A stretch of 53,639 bases of DNA, from positions 1 through 53,639 of the forward strand of contig CALUJM010000016.1 in assembly GCA_944320975.1 (NCBI GenBank), in the 5' to 3' direction. Shown piece by piece: positions 1-7,726 of this stretch (position 1 is its first letter; every line of letters starts with the position of its first letter). The translations under genes were made by a program, and so were the position numbers. The notes beneath the pieces were generated by a model. That model saw only the letters and a list, made by a program, of their open reading frames with translations. It was not told the DNA's origin and did no database searches. This DNA comes from an uncultured Atopobiaceae bacterium (lineage in GTDB: Bacteria; Actinomycetota; Coriobacteriia; Coriobacteriales; Atopobiaceae).

Positions 1-22
1 CGAGGGGAGACCAGCTATATGA

Positions 23-28
23 AGTCAA
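23..28 (-). promoter_or_regulatory. IS110 right-end -35 half-promoter (TTGACT)
   Basis: Read on the minus strand, bases 28-23 are TTGACT. Alone they have no -10 partner. If the element circularises through the shared GGAG (CTCC on the minus strand), this box lies exactly 17 bp upstream of TATCTT at 1560-1555. IS110 elements are known to form such a junction promoter in the circular form. Confidence 0.55.
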
Positions 29-38
29 GACCCGAGGG

Positions 39-1298
39 CTAGCTTTTCTCGTTTCCAGATTCATCGGAACCAGCACCTTGAGAACCGGATACCGAATGCT
101 TTGAGGGGTCCCTGCCCGGCCTCGCCGGGTCGTACGGGACCCCGTCCCGCATCACCGCGAACACGATGTGGCATAGCTTGCGCGCCACGGCGGTCACGGC
201 CACCCGGTGGCACTTGCCCTCCGCGCGCTTCCTCTCGTAGAAGGCGCGCAGGGACGGGTCGTACTGCCGGGCCCTGCTGGCCGCGAGCCAGAGGGCCCTC
301 CTCAGGTAGGGCGACCCGTGCTTGGTGATGGGCCCGCCCCCGCTGTCGAACTTCCCGGACTGGTTCACCCCGGAGTTCAGCCCGGCGTAGCTCACGAGCG
401 CGGGGGCGTTGCGGAAGCGCGAGATGTCGCCTATCTCGGCGACGATCTGGGCGCCGGTGGCGTAGGAGACGCCGGGGATGGTGAGCACGAGCGGCTCCAC
501 CCTCTCCAGCAGCTCCCTGATGAGCGCGTCGAACTTGGCGCACTCCGCGTCGAGGAAGTCCATCTGGCGCACGAGCGACCTCACCTGCATCGACGCCGCC
601 GCCTCGCCGAGCCTGATGCCGACGGAGCCCTTCGCGAGCGCCCTGAGCTCGGCGGCCTTGCCGTCCATGCGCCTGCTGCCGCGCGCGGCCTCGGAGATGT
701 CGCGCTGCAGCGAGTCCGTGCGCCTGCGCGCGAGCTCGGAGGGCAGCGGGCTCCTGGAGAGCACGGCGCGCCCGGCGGCCCCGAACACGTCGGAGAACGC
801 CCCGGGGAGCTCCGGGAAGTAGGAGTCCAGCAGGCACAGGCACTGCGTCTTCACCTCGGCGAGCTCGGCCTTGAGCGACTGCCGGTATCGCGTGAGCGAG
901 CGCAGCGACTGGACCTCGTCGGTGGCGAGCCTCGTCGGGTCGTACTGGCCGATGCGCAGCGTCTCGGCGATGAGGCCCGCGTCCACGCGGTCGTTCTTCA
1001 CCCTGTCGAGCCCCTTCAGCCTGCGCACGGCGCGCACCTGCACGGGGTCGATCACCGCGACCGAGTAGCCCCTCGAGACCAGGAAGGCGTAGAGCGCCAT
1101 CCAGTAGTGCCCGGTGGCCTCCATGCCGACGAGGACGTCCGAGGGCCTCTCGGCCACCCCCTCGAGCCAGGCCTCGCACCGCTCGAAGCCGGCGGCGCTG
1201 TTCTTGAAGGGCATCCGCTTGCCCTGCTCCTCGCCGCGCTCGTCCACGGCCCCTATCACGTGGTCCACCTTGGCGATGTCCACACCGGCGTACACCAT
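39..1298 (-). CDS. IS110-family transposase
   Basis: This 419-residue recombinase moves the element. In characterised IS110 members it works with an element-encoded bridge RNA. The N-terminal RuvC-like DEDD domain shows D7 in GVDIAK, E60 in GMEATGHYW, and D103 and D106 in KNDRVDA. A helical middle section follows. The C-terminal Transposase_20 domain begins near residue 274 with IPGVSYATGAQIVAEIG, then has YAGLNSGVNQSGK and GGPITKHGSPYLRRAL, the region that carries the family's catalytic serine. The ATG at 1298 has AGGAGGGG just upstream. Length and both domains are complete, so it is probably active. A GC-rich hairpin around 1318-1342 lies just before the ribosome-binding site and might limit translation. 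The protein is identical to the one at 52112-53371. Confidence 0.97.
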   Translation of the reverse strand: MVYAGVDIAKVDHVIGAVDERGEEQGKRMPFKNSAAGFERCEAWLEGVAERPSDVLVGMEATGHYWMALYAFLVSRGYSVAVIDPVQVRAVRRLKGLDRVKNDRVDAGLIAETLRIGQYDPTRLATDEVQSLRSLTRYRQSLKAELAEVKTQCLCLLDSYFPELPGAFSDVFGAAGRAVLSRSPLPSELARRRTDSLQRDISEAARGSRRMDGKAAELRALAKGSVGIRLGEAAASMQVRSLVRQMDFLDAECAKFDALIRELLERVEPLVLTIPGVSYATGAQIVAEIGDISRFRNAPALVSYAGLNSGVNQSGKFDSGGGPITKHGSPYLRRALWLAASRARQYDPSLRAFYERKRAEGKCHRVAVTAVARKLCHIVFAVMRDGVPYDPARPGRDPSKHSVSGSQGAGSDESGNEKS

Positions 1299-1349
1299 GT
1301 CCGCCCCTCCTCTCCGCTGCAGGGCGGCGGGCCGCCTGCCCGCGTCACC

Positions 1350-1548
1350 CGGGACCGCAACCTCCTAGAAGAGATCCGAGGTGGCGCATGGCCCCTCATC
1401 CAGCTGATCCGCGGAAATGCCCGGGTGGGGCGGGACGCCACTCTCCCCTGCGGGGTCGCGCGCGGCGCCCCAACTGCCATGTCGGCGTCCCTGCCCGCCA
1501 GAGTCTGCATTGCACCAAAGCATCCGGTAACCGGCTCTCAGATGCAAC
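1350..1548 (-). ncRNA. Putative IS110 bridge RNA
   Basis: The minus-strand non-coding end folds by eye into three hairpins in the order expected of a bridge RNA. The first is a 5' stem-loop (1545-1520, GCATC/GATGC outer stem). The second is a target-loop candidate closed by GGGACGCC/GGCGTCCC (1491-1484 with 1439-1432) around 44 nt. The third is a donor-loop candidate closed by CGCxACCTC/GAGGTxGCG (1386-1378 with 1364-1356). The 3' side of the first guide loop contains AGGGGAG (1449-1443), complementary to CTCCCCT at both insertion sites. The 3' side of the second contains TAGGAG (1367-1362), complementary to the element's own end CTCCTA. The 5' end is set by the predicted junction promoter; the 3' end is a guess. 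The structure was not computed. Confidence 0.55.
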
Positions 1549-1554
1549 GACTTA

Positions 1555-1560
1555 AAGATA
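1555..1560 (-). promoter_or_regulatory. IS110 left-end -10 half-promoter (TATCTT)
   Basis: On the minus strand, bases 1560-1555 read TATCTT directly inside the terminal CTCC. In a circular intermediate they would follow TTGACT from the other end by 17 bp and place the transcription start near 1548, just before the first stem-loop of the putative bridge RNA. Confidence 0.5.
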
Positions 1561-1568
1561 GGAGTGGT
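1560..1568 (+). promoter_or_regulatory. Ribosome-binding site supplied by the IS end
   Basis: AGGAG at 1560-1564 is the last part of the IS element and lies four bases before the ATG at 1569. The flanking genome would have read AGGGGAG before insertion, so the insertion replaced one Shine-Dalgarno sequence with another at the same spacing. Confidence 0.55.
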
Positions 1569-2570
1569 ATGCCTATCGTTGTTTCCCATGGTTCCGCACT
1601 GGAGTTGCTTCGTGCCGTCCCGCCGCAGGTGATGGCCTTCCCCCGTGTTGGCACGCCGCTCGATTTGAGCCGGATTTCCACCAGCCCTCGCGAGCTCGCT
1701 GCAATCGATTTGTCCGTCTTTGGGATTCGACGTGCTCCCGTTCACGTGCTGGTGGAGAAAACCTCCTCGCGTATGAAGGCCGTCGACGTCAGGACCCATT
1801 GGTTTGGCCTGCCGGTCATGCCGGAAGGATTGCTGCTGGAGCTTGCGCCGGGTGTTTACGTTGCTGGCCCGGAGCTCTGCTTCGTGCAGATGGCGCGGAT
1901 CTCCTCGCTGGTGGGCGCCGTCGTCCTGGGCTGCGAGTTGTGTGGGTGCTACTCACATTTCCCCGAGATGATTTCCGGCTACTATGAGCGCCCGCCGCTC
2001 ACGTCTGTCGACAAGATCGCCGAGGCCGTGGATGCGCTGTCCGGCCTCTACGGGCTCAGCCGGGCGCGCGAGGCGCTGCGCTGGGTGTGCGACGGAGCGC
2101 GCTCCCCGATGGAGACGGTGCTGACGGGCGAGCTCTTTCTGCCGGGGCGCCACCAGGGGCTCGCCTTCGCGCGTCCGGAGCTCAACTACGTGGTTCCGCT
2201 GGATGATGCCGCGGCGGCGGTGACGGGCACGAGGAGCTGCTCGATCGACATCGCGTGGCCGGGTGTGCGGCGCGGGGCGGAGTACGACAGCCTCGAGTTT
2301 CACCTCGATCCCGAGAAGGATCTGCGTCGCAAGGAGGCGCTCGAGCACATGGGCTGGACGATAAACACCATCAAGCTTGACCAGATGGCGGACCATCAGG
2401 AGCTCATGAAGGCCGTGGCTCTCTTCGAGGACGAGATTCCCCGCCAGCCGGGAGGCCGGCATCGGTGGGGGAGGTCGCCGAGTTGCATCAGCGGCTGCTC
2501 AAGGCCACGCGCTGCGGCGTGGGCCTCGAACGGGCCCTCTTTGGTGTGCTTGTGCCGCACGGCGCGGTGA
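1569..2570 (+). CDS. Hypothetical protein with DUF559/Vsr-like C-terminal region, probably frameshifted
   Basis: I do not recognise a named gene. The N-terminal half (about residues 1-130) resembles the C-terminal part of AbiEi-type proteins. Residues about 225-262 resemble the DUF559/Vsr branch of PD-(D/E)XK nucleases: D228 in the IDIAWP stretch, E238-Y-D240, then DLRRKEALEHMGW. The first in-frame stop is at 2568-2570, but the tail after GGRHRW is low-quality. From 2465 the -1 frame reads smoothly as VGEVAELHQRLLKATR... and stops at 2590. That suggests one lost base in the G-rich stretch near 2464-2471, which could be real decay or a sequence error. The gene starts immediately after the IS110 copy and probably has no native promoter left. 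No partner toxin gene is visible. Confidence 0.6.
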   Translation: MPIVVSHGSALELLRAVPPQVMAFPRVGTPLDLSRISTSPRELAAIDLSVFGIRRAPVHVLVEKTSSRMKAVDVRTHWFGLPVMPEGLLLELAPGVYVAGPELCFVQMARISSLVGAVVLGCELCGCYSHFPEMISGYYERPPLTSVDKIAEAVDALSGLYGLSRAREALRWVCDGARSPMETVLTGELFLPGRHQGLAFARPELNYVVPLDDAAAAVTGTRSCSIDIAWPGVRRGAEYDSLEFHLDPEKDLRRKEALEHMGWTINTIKLDQMADHQELMKAVALFEDEIPRQPGGRHRWGRSPSCISGCSRPRAAAWASNGPSLVCLCRTAR

Positions 2571-2605
2571 AGCTGCACGTCAGGGGCTGAGGCGACTTTC
2601 GGTCC

Positions 2606-2797
2606 TTGCCCTCTGGGGAGGGTAAGAACCAATGGGATGGGACGAGATGAGGCTACCAGGGGGTGGTTCTTGTCCCTTTGAGAGGTCAAGAATCTGGTCT
2701 GATTGGTTCTTGTCCCCTTGGGAGGCCAAGAACCGTGGCGAGAAGGTCTCCCGTCGGCTTATGAGGCCGGTTCTTGTCCTCTCGTGGGGACAAGAAC
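2606..2797. repeat. Cluster of GGTTCTTG hairpin repeats
   Basis: Four related inverted repeats lie between the orphan gene and the permease. The clearest are GGTTCTTG/CAAGAACC at 2705-2712 and 2727-2734, and GGTTCTTGTCC/GGACAAGAAC at 2769-2779 and 2788-2797. A nearly identical copy is at 40915-40944. The last hairpin lies 11 bases past the permease stop codon and may also end its transcript. Confidence 0.75.
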
Positions 2798-2808
2798 GCC
2801 GAGCTGAC

Positions 2809-4116
2809 CTACACTACGCCGGCGAGGCCGAGGGCCATGCCCAGAAGCGACACGGCAATCGGCAGCAGCGCGCAGGAGACCAGCACGTAGCGGTAGGTGT
2901 CGCGCACCTCGGTATGGGCGGCTTGGTTGGCAGCGACCATCGCGGAGGTATGTGGCAGGAGCGTGGCCGGGCCCACGGAGGCCATGCAGAGTACGCGGTG
3001 CATCATCGCGGGATCGAGACCGGTCGCCAGCAGTGTCTGGGCCATGCTGCCGAGGTAGATGTTGAGCGCTCCGATGGCCGAGCCCGTGATGCCGGCGATG
3101 GCAAAGATCGTGATGAAGCCCTGCCAGAGGGGGCTCAGGCTCGTGGACATGAGCGCGGCGACGATGCCCTGATAGGCGGGGGAGTCCACGACCACACCGC
3201 CAAAGCCCATGATGGCCGCCACCGAGACGAGCGATCCCAGGCCGCTCGCGCACGCCTCCCCGACGGCCCGCCGCATGCTCGGGACGCGCCTGCGAAAGAG
3301 CGCGCACCCTGCCAGGACTGCCGCGGACATGGAGACGACCACCGCGTCCGTGGCCCCCATGCCGGCGGTTTGCAGGGCAAACACCAGGATGACGAGAAGA
3401 ACGATGGGCCCAAAGCACGCCCAGGTCGGCGGGGTGTCGGTGTCATCCGGGCGGGAGAGCGTCTCTCCGGGGCTCGGGGCGAAGTGCTCCCCGCGCGCCC
3501 GGCACCGCCCGATCTCCCACTGCAGGTAGGCGTAGGACGCCGCGAACATCACTGCGGAGCAGATGACGCCGAGAAGCGCCCCGGCGTAGGCGTCGGTTCC
3601 GAGGAAGCTTGCCGGGATGAGGTTCTGCGTGGAGGGAATGCCCGGCATCATGACCATGCCGAGCGTGGCGGGGCAGACCATGATGGCCGCGACGATGAGC
3701 TTCTTGGGGATGTCGGCGCGCTCGAAGAGCTCGGCGGCGATGGGGTAGACCGAGAACGCGATGATGAAGGCGCTGATGCCGCCATAGGAGAGCACGAGGC
3801 CCGTGACCATGATGACGAGCAGCGCATGCCGCTCGCCCACGAGGCGCAGCATGCTCGCGGCGATGCCCGCCGAGGCGCCGGAGTCGCCCATGATGCGGCC
3901 GAAGATCGATCCCAGGGCAAAGAGCAGAAACCAGCTGCCCACGAAGGCGGACATGTCGCCCATGTAGCTCACGTTGATGCTCTGGAGCGGGTCCATGCCG
4001 TTGGTGAGGATGACGATCAGCGACGCCGCCACCGAGACGATGGCCATGTGCCAGCCGCGCCAGACGAGCAGCACGATTGCGACGACGGCGAGCAAAAGTC
4101 CGATGATGCCGATCAT
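2809..4116 (-). CDS. GntP-family permease (gluconate/organic acid:H+ symporter)
   Basis: This 435-residue integral membrane protein has about twelve hydrophobic segments. Its composition and motifs (SYGGISAFIIAFSVYPI, then PATLGMVMMPGIPSTQN and a C-terminal TLLPHTSAMVAANQAA) match the GntP/CitMHS-like gluconate permease family. Such proteins import sugar acids or small carboxylates with protons; the substrate cannot be read from sequence. I chose the ATG at 4116 because GGAG lies six bases upstream and the protein then begins MIGIIGLLL with the first membrane helix. Upstream in-frame starts add a non-hydrophobic leader. No kinase or sugar-acid catabolic gene is adjacent. It is divergent from rsgA, with about 150 bp between the starts. 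Confidence 0.85.
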   Translation of the reverse strand: MIGIIGLLLAVVAIVLLVWRGWHMAIVSVAASLIVILTNGMDPLQSINVSYMGDMSAFVGSWFLLFALGSIFGRIMGDSGASAGIAASMLRLVGERHALLVIMVTGLVLSYGGISAFIIAFSVYPIAAELFERADIPKKLIVAAIMVCPATLGMVMMPGIPSTQNLIPASFLGTDAYAGALLGVICSAVMFAASYAYLQWEIGRCRARGEHFAPSPGETLSRPDDTDTPPTWACFGPIVLLVILVFALQTAGMGATDAVVVSMSAAVLAGCALFRRRVPSMRRAVGEACASGLGSLVSVAAIMGFGGVVVDSPAYQGIVAALMSTSLSPLWQGFITIFAIAGITGSAIGALNIYLGSMAQTLLATGLDPAMMHRVLCMASVGPATLLPHTSAMVAANQAAHTEVRDTYRYVLVSCALLPIAVSLLGMALGLAGVV

Positions 4117-4269
4117 GAGGGGCTCCGATCCTGAGGTCGCATGACATGCCTGAGTATGACGGGCGGCAGCCGCCAGCGCCGGAGCGTGACGCACTGGCAA
4201 CAATCCCCGCGCCGACCACGCGGCACGGCTATACTGGCGGAGGACAAAAGTCGCAACGGAAAGGACGTC

Positions 4270-5460
4270 GTGGCCAAGCGATCTCCCAGGAGAAGGCGCC
4301 CGCGTGAGGCGGTTGGGTCGGACGCGGCCCTACCCGCGCTTTCCACGCTGACCGAGCTCCCGGCCTTTGACGAGCTCTCCCCGAGCGAGAAGCAGCGCGA
4401 CGCGTATGCCGGCGCCTGCGAGCGTGCCGTAGAGGCGGGGGCCGAGAAGGACGAGCTGGTCATGGGCTGCGTCGCGCGTCTCGACCGCGGCTATCCCGCC
4501 GTGCTCGCGGCGGACGCCACCTTCCGGGCGGAGTTCTCGACGCGGCTCACCAAGGACGGCCTGCGCGGCCGCGCCGACGCGCGCGTCGCGGTGGGCGACT
4601 GGGTGTGCGCCCGCAGGCCTCATGGCCATGACATGGGTCTCATCGAGGAGATCCTCCCGCGCGAGAGCGACATCGCCCGCTGGCGCGGGGGCACCCGAGG
4701 TGAGCGCCAGACGCTCGCGGCAAACGTCGACCTCGTGCTCGTGGTGCAGCAGCTCGGCGAGCGTGCCGTGTCCTGCGACCGCATCGCGCGCTCGGCGGTG
4801 ATCGCGCGGGACTGCGGCTCTGACGTCGCGGTGGTGCTCACCAAGGCCGATCGCGCCACCGACGAGGCGCTCGAGAAGGACGTGGCCGCCGTGCGCGACA
4901 TCCTGGGGGAGGGCTGCGGGCTCGTGCTCACGTCCTCGGCGGCCGACGGGGCGGACGAGCACCGCGTGCGATCGTGCGCGGAGCGCCTCGGGGTGCCGTG
5001 GGGAACGGGCGCCGTCCGCGACCTCGTGCCGCGCGGGACGGTGGCAATCGTCCTGGGGGAGTCAGGCGCGGGCAAGTCGACGCTGCTCAACGCCCTTCTC
5101 GGACGGGACGTCCTCGAGACGGGGGCCGTGCGCGAGAGCGACGACGCCGGTCGCCATACGACGGTCGCCCGGCGCATGGTGTCGCTGCCCGAAGCAGGCG
5201 TCATCGTCGACGAGCCTGGCCTCAGGAGCCTCCCGATCGTCGGCCACGAGCGCGGCCTCGCGAAGGTGTTCCCAGAGATAGCGGAGGCGGCACAGGAGTG
5301 CCGCTTCAGGGACTGCACGCATACCCACGAGCCGGGCTGCGAGGTGCGCGCCCGGCAGGCGGAGGGGGCGTTCTCAGCGAGCAGGCTGGCGTGCTACGTT
5401 TCTCTGGCCACGGAGATGCGCGAGAGCGCTTCATCGCTCGACCCTGATATCGTCATATAA
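4270..5460 (+). CDS. rsgA: Ribosome small subunit-dependent GTPase A
   Basis: RsgA is a circularly permuted GTPase that binds the 30S subunit late in its assembly. The 396-residue protein has an OB-fold-like region (around residues 85-140), then the permuted G motifs: VVLTKAD (G4, about residue 189), GESGAGKST (G1/P-loop, about 263) and DEPGLRS (G3). A C-terminal zinc knuckle CRFRDCTHTHEPGC follows near residue 344. I chose GTG at 4270 because AAAGGA lies five bases upstream; earlier in-frame starts give an unconserved leader. A TATACT hexamer at 4230-4235 could be the -10 box. The gene stands alone; its end is followed by an AT-rich gap. Confidence 0.92.
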   Translation: MAKRSPRRRRPREAVGSDAALPALSTLTELPAFDELSPSEKQRDAYAGACERAVEAGAEKDELVMGCVARLDRGYPAVLAADATFRAEFSTRLTKDGLRGRADARVAVGDWVCARRPHGHDMGLIEEILPRESDIARWRGGTRGERQTLAANVDLVLVVQQLGERAVSCDRIARSAVIARDCGSDVAVVLTKADRATDEALEKDVAAVRDILGEGCGLVLTSSAADGADEHRVRSCAERLGVPWGTGAVRDLVPRGTVAIVLGESGAGKSTLLNALLGRDVLETGAVRESDDAGRHTTVARRMVSLPEAGVIVDEPGLRSLPIVGHERGLAKVFPEIAEAAQECRFRDCTHTHEPGCEVRARQAEGAFSASRLACYVSLATEMRESASSLDPDIVI

Positions 5461-5501
5461 ATAGAGAAATAATATTATCAGGCTGTTCATCGATTCTCCT
5501 C

Positions 5502-5528
5502 ACCGTGAAACTCGAGATGTTTCACGGT
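5502..5528. promoter_or_regulatory. 10-bp perfect palindrome in the AT-rich gap before the Tad operon
   Basis: ACCGTGAAAC and GTTTCACGGT are separated by seven bases. The surrounding bases (5461-5580) are clearly AT-richer than the genes on either side. There is no T-run, so an operator or regulatory hairpin for the pilus operon is as likely as a terminator for rsgA. I see no gene between 5461 and 5702. Confidence 0.5.
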
Positions 5529-5702
5529 AATTCACTTATGTCAAGTTAACTGCCTGCGAAAATGTCATCCTTCATAGCTGGGCTGCAGTGAGCATGAAGC
5601 GTCGCAGACACGTTTTTCAGATTGACCGTTGTCCCTCTTTCGTGCGGGGAGAGAATGCCCTCACACGCCGCGTGCGGCATGGTCGACGAAAGGGGCTCGC
5701 TC

Positions 5703-6476
5703 GTGAAACGACGTCTCAGGCTCGTGATATCGGGGTCGTGCGCGGTGCTCGCCGCGCTGCTGTGCGCTGCCTACGGCCAGCACGTGAGGGACGAGGAGGA
5801 GCGGGTGAGGACCGAGGCGCTCGAGCGCTATGGCGGCGAGGTGGTGAGCCTCGTGATCGCGCCCGACGGCCTCGAGGCGGGAGAGGTCGTCGACCGTGAC
5901 AACGTCATCGAGCGGGACTGGCTCGCCGATCTGGCGCCTCAGGGGGCGGTCGTCGGAATCGACGAGGTGGTGGGAGCGGAGGTGACCGTTCCGGCAGCCG
6001 CGGGGGCTCCGCTCACAGACCTCAACTTTCGCGACAGCGAGGACTCCGTCGAGGTGCCGTCCGGTCGCGTCGCACTGTCCATACCGGTGACCGAGAGCCT
6101 CGGTCTTCCGCCGTCTGCGGCCGAGGGGACAGTGCTCGCGGCGTATCGGGTTGGCGAGACCGGTGTGAGCCTGGTGAGTGCGGACCTGCTCGTGCTGCGC
6201 GGCGTCGGCGAGCAGCCGGGGGTGGGGTCGAGAGGAAGCGTCACGCTCGCCGTGACGCCCGGAAGCGTGGCGAGCGTGCTGTCCGCGAGCGATGACGGGA
6301 GCCTGAGGCTCGCGCTGCCGGCGGACGACGCGACGGGCCTCTCTGAGGAGCTCGGCCTAGCCCCGACGCGCGTCGCGCCGGAGGGAACGGGTTCCTCGGA
6401 GAGCGTGACGACGGATGGGGGAGAAGACGCGAGCGCCGTTGGGGACGGTGCCGCGCAGGGAGGTGACGTGTCGTGA
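5703..6476 (+). CDS. cpaB: Flp pilus assembly protein CpaB-like (SAF domain)
   Basis: First gene of the Tad pilus operon. The 257-residue protein has an N-terminal membrane anchor (about residues 5-25, LRLVISGSCAVLAALLCAAY), then a SAF-like domain (about 40-105, with LVIAPDGLEAGEVVDRDNV) as in CpaB/RcpC, and a low-complexity acidic tail. In diderm bacteria CpaB works with the secretin. Here there is no secretin, so it probably acts at the outer face of the single membrane or wall. GTG at 5703 is chosen because GAAAGGGG precedes it by about seven bases. Its stop overlaps the next start (GTGA), showing translational coupling. Confidence 0.8.
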   Translation: MKRRLRLVISGSCAVLAALLCAAYGQHVRDEEERVRTEALERYGGEVVSLVIAPDGLEAGEVVDRDNVIERDWLADLAPQGAVVGIDEVVGAEVTVPAAAGAPLTDLNFRDSEDSVEVPSGRVALSIPVTESLGLPPSAAEGTVLAAYRVGETGVSLVSADLLVLRGVGEQPGVGSRGSVTLAVTPGSVASVLSASDDGSLRLALPADDATGLSEELGLAPTRVAPEGTGSSESVTTDGGEDASAVGDGAAQGGDVS

Positions 6477-7726
6477 GCGACTGGCTGGCGATCTGTGACG
6501 AGAAGGACCGCGGGGCGCTGCTCGCGGCGCTGCGGGCGGAGGATGCCGAGGGGACAGTCGAGTGGGCGCGCACGCCCGACGCCCTTCGCGGCGCCGCCCT
6601 GGAGGCGGCGCCCGGGGCGCTCGGCGTCGCGATCGGGCCGTTCTCGGAGGGGGTGTCCGGCGTGAACCTCGCCGCCGCCGTCGCGCGCGACGCCAACGCC
6701 CGCACCGTCATGCTGATGGGGAGGGGCGTCAGCGGGTCTGTGCGCTCCCGCGCCGTCAGGGCGGGAATCGACGCGGTGATCGACCTCGACGAGGTCGGGG
6801 ACCTGCCAGCGGGTGGCGCGGCTAACGATGGGGGTCGTCTGGCCCGCCCGCCCGCATTGGCGGCCCCGCCCGTCGAGGTCCCGCTCGATGCCGACATCCC
6901 CGGCGCGCCCATCGTGACTTTCTGCTCGGGGCGCGGGGGCGTCGGCAAGACGGCGCTCGTGGCGACGGCGGCGGCGATGGCCGCCCGATGGGGAATGAGC
7001 GTCTGCGCGCTGGACCTCGACCTCTCGTGCGGCGACCTCTTCTCCTGCTTCGGACTACCTGGGGGCAGCGACCTCGCCCGGCTCGCCTCCGAGCCGTCCA
7101 TCTCGCACGAGCTCGTGGAGCGGCTCAAGATCCCCGTCCGTCCGGGGCTGTTCGTCCTGGGCCCGTGCGAGCGTCCTGAGGCGGCTGAGCTGGCGATGGC
7201 GTCGATCGGCCTGCTTATCCGGGTGATTTCCACGACGTGCGACCTGGTGCTCGTCGACACCTCGACGACCTTCACCGACGCCGTCGCCCAAGCGGCTCAG
7301 CTTGCCGACCGCCTCGTGATCGTCTCGGACGGTCGCGCCGGGTCCCTGTCGTCCCTGGCGAGGACGAGCGGGCTTGCGGTGAGGCTCGGGGTAGCGCGGA
7401 CGAGGATCGCCCGGCTCGAGAATCGGGCGAACCCACGCGAGCGGGCGAATCTCGCTGCAGGGCGCGCCGAGGTCGGGCTCGAGGCGGCTCGGGCGTTTCG
7501 CACATTCGAGGGAGGGGCCGAGGTGGAGGATCAGCTCGCCTCGGGTCGCGCTGTGGACCTCGCCGAGTCGGGCTCCCCCTTTGCGGAGTCGGTGGCGACG
7601 GTTCTTGCGCAGATCCTCGCAGAGCTCGGGTCCCTTCCCGAGTGCGAGGAGGCCGTCCGAGCACGCGAGGGGTCGACCACGAGGGGACTGCTGGGGTTGT
7701 TTGGCCTGAGGAGGGAGGCGAGGTAG
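6473..7726 (+). CDS. cpaE: Tad pilus localisation ATPase TadZ/CpaE
   Basis: The 417-residue protein belongs to the MinD/ParA superfamily and would position the Tad machine at its assembly site. The first ~110 residues resemble the atypical receiver domain of CpaE/TadZ. A linker follows, then the ATPase with a deviant P-loop GRGGVGKT (about residues 153-160), the switch-like LDLDLSCGDLFSC, and LVLVDTSTTF. The usual signature lysine of ParA-type P-loops (KGGxGKT) is an arginine here. GTG at 6473 overlaps the cpaB stop; the stop is directly followed by the tadA ATG. Confidence 0.88.
   Translation: MSDWLAICDEKDRGALLAALRAEDAEGTVEWARTPDALRGAALEAAPGALGVAIGPFSEGVSGVNLAAAVARDANARTVMLMGRGVSGSVRSRAVRAGIDAVIDLDEVGDLPAGGAANDGGRLARPPALAAPPVEVPLDADIPGAPIVTFCSGRGGVGKTALVATAAAMAARWGMSVCALDLDLSCGDLFSCFGLPGGSDLARLASEPSISHELVERLKIPVRPGLFVLGPCERPEAAELAMASIGLLIRVISTTCDLVLVDTSTTFTDAVAQAAQLADRLVIVSDGRAGSLSSLARTSGLAVRLGVARTRIARLENRANPRERANLAAGRAEVGLEAARAFRTFEGGAEVEDQLASGRAVDLAESGSPFAESVATVLAQILAELGSLPECEEAVRAREGSTTRGLLGLFGLRREAR

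Larger units (their letters stand above)
3..1564 (-). mobile_element. IS110-family insertion sequence, copy 1
   Basis: Bases 3-1564 are repeated without visible change at 52076-53637. Identity starts at AGGGGAG on the left and stops after TAGGAG on the right. The element holds one transposase gene on the minus strand, about 266 bases of non-coding DNA 5' of it (1299-1564) and only about 36 bases 3' of it. A long 5' non-coding end is typical of the IS110 group proper, whereas the IS1111 group carries its RNA at the other end. GGAG occurs at both ends (6-9 and 1561-1564) and is the best candidate for the shared core or target overlap. Without an empty site the exact boundary is uncertain by a few bases. 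Confidence 0.9.

Noticed and set aside
207..2570. A very long plus-strand open frame running through the IS and the orphan gene
   Set aside because: The part before 1569 is the antisense shadow of the transposase, with Arg/Pro/Gly-rich composition and no family resemblance. The real gene starts at 1569.
1569..2590. A type IV toxin-antitoxin system
   Set aside because: Only an AbiEi-like resemblance is seen, with no AbiEii toxin gene next to it and a frameshift in the single gene.
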